A stretch of 40,790 nt of DNA from contig CAIJHQ010000047.1 in NCBI GenBank assembly GCA_903820505.1, forward strand, positions 1-40,790. The letters run 5' to 3'. Numbering within the stretch: position 1 is the first letter of the stretch; each line of letters opens with the position of its first letter. The notes under the pieces were generated by a model that searched no databases, was not told the DNA's origin, and was given only the letters and a program-made list of their open reading frames with translations. Positions 37,756 to 40,790 of this stretch are shown piece by piece. The position numbers and the translations under genes were made by a program. The DNA comes from Candidatus Omnitrophota bacterium. GTDB taxonomy: Bacteria > Omnitrophota > Omnitrophia > Omnitrophales > Aquincolibacteriaceae.

Positions 37756-37822
37756 AAGGCCTATTGGGAAAAACGAAAAGGACGACATTCACGTGCAAAC
37801 TTTCGCAAGAGAGCCTTCCGGA

Positions 37823-39172
37823 ATGTTAAAACATAGAAGTATAAACCGCGGTTGGATCACCCTTCTGGTCCTGTCTCTGTCATTCAACGGCTGCGTTACC
37901 TACAGGCCCCAGCCCGCGGACCGTGTTCCCTTCATGGAACGAGCGCAAACCCAGACGCAGGACGCCCTCACCGTCACGGTCGCGGTCCTGAGCGACAAAG
38001 AGGCCAAGAAGGTCTTCGGCGTCAATCTTGCCAAAAAAGGCGTCCAGCCCGTTTGGGTCAAGATCGAGAACCGCGGGAAGATCCCGTTCGTTTTTATCCC
38101 GCGGAATATGGACCCGAACTATTACTCCGCCGAAGAAGCGGCCTACATGGCCCATTTCAAACAGGGCAAGCAGTTCCTTGAATCCGGCGTCATCGCCGTC
38201 ATTTTCTTTCCGCTGATCGCTTTGATCCCGGTTAATTTTTTCGCGGCCCGGCACGCCAACGGAAAAATGGATGATCTTTTCGGAAAACTCGCCCTGTCCA
38301 GCAACATCGTCATGCCGGACTCCGGGCAATCGGGATTCGTTTTCACCTCGGTCGATGAAGGCACCAAGCACGTCAAGGTCGACATGATCGGGAACGACGG
38401 ACACAGGATATTCAATTTCGCGGTCACGGTCCCGGGCATCAAACCCGATTACACGACCAAGGACTTCGAGAACCGCTATCAGGACGAAGCCATCGTGAAA
38501 TACGAGGAAGAGGATATCCCCCGGGCGCTGGCCACGCTCCCCCGCTGCACGACCAATAAAAAAGGGACCGCTCACGGGGACCCTTTCAATTTCGTGGTCG
38601 TCGGGGAACTGGAAGACCTGATCACCATCTTTACCTCGGCGGGATGGGACGAGACCCAGGCGCTCACTTTCGGTTCCGGATTCAATATGGCCAAGGCCTT
38701 TATCACCGGCGACAGTGACCGCTATTCCCCGGTCAGTCCTCTTTATCACAACGGCCATCCCCAGGACCTCGCGCTCCAGAAATCGCGCAGCACGATCAAT
38801 CAGCGCCTTCACCTGCGCCTCTGGTACACTCCCGCACGTTTCCGGGGAAAACCGGCCTGGATCGGCGCGATCAGCCGCGATATCGGCGTGAAATTCACCT
38901 GGAAATCCTGGTACCTCACGACGCACAGGATCGACCCGAACATTGACGACGCGAGGGATTATCTTCTGGCGGACCTGATCGAGATCGAAAAAGTCAAACG
39001 GTTCGGCTTCGCAACGATCGCCAAACCCCTCCCGATGCCCCGAACGAACCTCACGGGAGACCCCTATACCACCGACGGGAAATTATTGGTGATGGAACTA
39101 TCCACGGAAGATACGCCCCTCGCCGCTTTCGGTTGGGACCGTTCCCTCTCCAAGACCCTCGGAAAAAATTAG
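37823..39172 (+). CDS. lipoprotein with LssY C-terminal domain
   Basis: A 449-aa protein. The first 24 residues are a lipoprotein signal (MLKHRSINRG, hydrophobic core, lipobox FNGC, Cys24). A second hydrophobic stretch lies near residues 120-140. The C-terminal half matches the LssY_C domain, with RLWYTPARFRGKPAWIGAIS, a DIGVKF motif and HRIDPNIDDARDYLLADL. In Legionella this domain ends a larger LssY protein linked to type I secretion genes, but its own function is not known; here it occurs as an independent lipoprotein. The start at 37823 is preferred because it gives a clean signal peptide; a GTG at 37793 is possible. Confidence 0.8.
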   Translation: MLKHRSINRGWITLLVLSLSFNGCVTYRPQPADRVPFMERAQTQTQDALTVTVAVLSDKEAKKVFGVNLAKKGVQPVWVKIENRGKIPFVFIPRNMDPNYYSAEEAAYMAHFKQGKQFLESGVIAVIFFPLIALIPVNFFAARHANGKMDDLFGKLALSSNIVMPDSGQSGFVFTSVDEGTKHVKVDMIGNDGHRIFNFAVTVPGIKPDYTTKDFENRYQDEAIVKYEEEDIPRALATLPRCTTNKKGTAHGDPFNFVVVGELEDLITIFTSAGWDETQALTFGSGFNMAKAFITGDSDRYSPVSPLYHNGHPQDLALQKSRSTINQRLHLRLWYTPARFRGKPAWIGAISRDIGVKFTWKSWYLTTHRIDPNIDDARDYLLADLIEIEKVKRFGFATIAKPLPMPRTNLTGDPYTTDGKLLVMELSTEDTPLAAFGWDRSLSKTLGKN

Positions 39173-39195
39173 CCGGAAAATCCCCGAATTCCGGC
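39163..39195 (-). terminator. terminator of the small membrane protein gene
   Basis: On the minus strand GCCGGAA (39195-39189) pairs with TTCCGGC (39178-39172) around a 10-base loop, followed by TAATTTTTT. It overlaps the stop codon of the convergent LssY_C gene. Confidence 0.5.
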
Positions 39196-39266
39196 GTGGA
39201 CCTCAGCACTGCGGACGCTTCAAAAAGAACATGACCGGATACAGCCGACGCTGACCGCTTGTCCCT

Positions 39267-39734
39267 TCAAAAAGCCGTGCCGAGCCAGTCCTCCCATTGT
39301 TGCTTCCTGGGGAAAGCAAAATAAAAAGCGGCAAGCGAGAGGAACGCGAACGGTAAAAAAACGCAAAAACTCCTGCCTACAAAAACAAGGACAAGCCCGA
39401 AAAAGACTGGCATTTCGGCCGCCGCCATCATGAGCACCGCAGCGACAAAAAGTTTCTGAGGATAGCGCGTGTCGCCGGCCTGAGGCGTGACCTCTTGTCT
39501 TAAAATACGCTCCCGCAATCGGTGCATCGCCAGGATCCCGACGACCGAAAAAACCAGAAGAGCGTACTGGATCCACGGATACGCCCGAAGATCTAAAGCC
39601 GCGGGAACGCCCCTTCCCGCCTGGACCAAATAGTATGCCAGCGTCCCGTAAATAAAAACCGCGGCGGCCATTCCAATCGTTAACATCTTTGCCTGGAAGA
39701 AAAGTCTCTTTGTTATTTCCGTACAGTCGGTCAT
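39267..39734 (-). CDS. hypothetical four-helix membrane protein
   Basis: A 155-aa protein that I do not recognise. Four hydrophobic segments (about 17-40, 53-70, 94-115, 120-143) with short charged loops and no metal-binding or catalytic motif. Codon use agrees with the neighbours, and a terminator-like hairpin follows. It lies between the LssY_C lipoprotein gene (convergent) and the second RND gene on the same strand (84 bp upstream), so it might be the last gene of that RND operon. Confidence 0.65.
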   Translation of the reverse strand: MTDCTEITKRLFFQAKMLTIGMAAAVFIYGTLAYYLVQAGRGVPAALDLRAYPWIQYALLVFSVVGILAMHRLRERILRQEVTPQAGDTRYPQKLFVAAVLMMAAAEMPVFFGLVLVFVGRSFCVFLPFAFLSLAAFYFAFPRKQQWEDWLGTAF

Positions 39735-39817
39735 TTGTGCTTTTTCCCGGATGGTTTACGATGCATTAAAATTACGGCTCACCTTTATTAAACAGAAAAG
39801 CTCCGGCACTCGCCTGT

Positions 39818-40790
39818 CTATGTCTCTCTTCGGGACGAACCGGAACGGGTCAACTCGAAACGATCGAGCACTTTTTCCTGGAAGGTCTGCATATAAAGGA
39901 AAAGACCGGGCGTCACGAAGAGCGTCACGACCTGGGAGAAAGCAAGACCCCCGACCACCACGAGTCCCAGCGGGATCCTGGAAGATCCGTCCGCTCCATA
40001 TCCAAACGCGATCGGCAACGCGCCCATGATAGCCGCAAGTCCCGTCATCAGGATCGGACGGAACCGGACCACGCTCGCGTCATGGATCGCGTCAAAGTTG
40101 CTCTTTCCCTCGACAAGTCCCTGATTGGCAAAATCCACCATCATGATACCGTTCTTCGCCACGATCCCGAGCAGCATGAAGATCCCGACGTAGGCATAAA
40201 GGGACATCTCGGAATGAAAGAGCCACAACGTGGCAAGCCCGCCGAGCGTCCCGACCGGAAGCGTCGTGATGATCGTGAACGGGTGCACATAGCTTTCGTA
40301 GAGAATACCGAGAATGACATATTTGATGAAGATCGCGATGAGGATCAGAATGCTGAGGCTCGCGACGGCATCGGAAAATTCCTCCGCTTCTCCCTGCAAT
40401 TTCCCGACCACTTCGGGAGGAAGGATCTTTTCGGCCGTGTCGGTGATGAACTTCGTCGCGTCCCCGAGCGGCACCCCTTCCTTGAGATTGAACGAGATCG
40501 TCCCCGAGTTCAACTGCGAATCATGCGGCACGTTCTGAGGAGTCACCACTTCGGTCCATTCCATGACGGAGCTCAAGGGCACCATCTTTCCCGTGGCGCT
40601 CGCCCGGATATAGACGCGGGCAAGGTCCTCGGGGACCGTCTGGTATCGTTTTTCAAGCTCCACGATCACCTGGTACTGATCGATGCTGGTCTTATAGAGC
40701 GTCACCTTCCCTTGGGCATAGGCAAGAGCCAAGGCATATTCGATATCCTGCGCCGTGATCCCCAGGGTCGAGGCCCGGTCCCGCAGGATC
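39818..40790 (-). CDS. RND efflux permease, C-terminal part (runs off the window)
   Basis: The last 323 residues of an RND pump; the frame is open to the right edge and the N-terminal two thirds lie outside. Visible are part of the second porter loop and transmembrane helices 8-12, with the proton-relay segment GIVAKNGIMMVDFANQG. The sequence is closer to the MdtB/MdtC-like branch than the RND pump at 13470, so the two are not a recent duplication. Its adaptor, if any, would lie to the right. Confidence 0.93.
   Translation of the reverse strand, partial: ILRDRASTLGITAQDIEYALALAYAQGKVTLYKTSIDQYQVIVELEKRYQTVPEDLARVYIRASATGKMVPLSSVMEWTEVVTPQNVPHDSQLNSGTISFNLKEGVPLGDATKFITDTAEKILPPEVVGKLQGEAEEFSDAVASLSILILIAIFIKYVILGILYESYVHPFTIITTLPVGTLGGLATLWLFHSEMSLYAYVGIFMLLGIVAKNGIMMVDFANQGLVEGKSNFDAIHDASVVRFRPILMTGLAAIMGALPIAFGYGADGSSRIPLGLVVVGGLAFSQVVTLFVTPGLFLYMQTFQEKVLDRFELTRSGSSRRET

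Overview
The window comes from a Gram-negative bacterium of moderately high GC. It encodes a TolC-type outer-membrane factor, RND pumps and several lipobox proteins. The lineage is not certain. The mixture of a membrane pyrophosphatase, a degenerate PurF, a PEGA/glycosyltransferase pair and a compact haem cluster fits a deep-branching group such as Omnitrophota or another PVC relative, but this is inference and no rRNA is present.

Layout. 1-364: a tandem 84-bp repeat and the leader of a membrane pyrophosphatase gene (365-2827), followed by a bidirectional terminator and a convergent terC. 3961-5045: mostly non-coding, with a long hairpin and one small secreted acidic protein. 5046-10360 (minus): response regulator, histidine kinase, PEGA-domain protein and membrane glycosyltransferase. 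10516-16652: a small secreted protein, marC, then marR-tolC-RND with a palindromic operator. 16673-28460: a haem biosynthesis island with hemB and hemA on plus, radical SAM-hemE-hemY-hemH on minus, and hemC/D fusion-hemL-SDR/DUF2867 on minus. 28555-32218 (plus): a four-gene operon of a CcdA/DsbD-like membrane protein, a small His-containing membrane protein, a membrane-anchored radical SAM enzyme and a Memo-AMMECR1 lipoprotein. 32174-37689 (minus): aminopropyltransferase-like membrane protein, MscS, PurF-like protein and M48 lipoprotein. 37726-40790: LssY_C lipoprotein, a small membrane protein, and the C-terminal part of a second RND permease running off the right edge.

How the genes work together. 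The haem island covers glutamyl-tRNA to uroporphyrinogen (hemA, hemL, hemB, hemC/D), decarboxylation (hemE), oxidation (hemY) and iron insertion (hemH). It has no hemF, hemN or hemQ/chdC; a radical SAM/SPASM gene heads the hemE-hemY-hemH operon and is the natural candidate for the missing decarboxylation. The HemC half of the HemC/D fusion appears to lack the domain that carries the dipyrromethane cofactor.

The most unusual locus is 28591-32218, where the AmmeMemoRadiSam proteins (normally regarded as cytoplasmic) carry export or anchoring signals. They sit behind two membrane proteins that could carry reducing equivalents. This could be an envelope-located version of the system with its own electron supply. 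A second strong oddity is the PurF-like protein, whose glutaminase active site is lost at several positions while the phosphoribosyltransferase and Fe-S residues remain.
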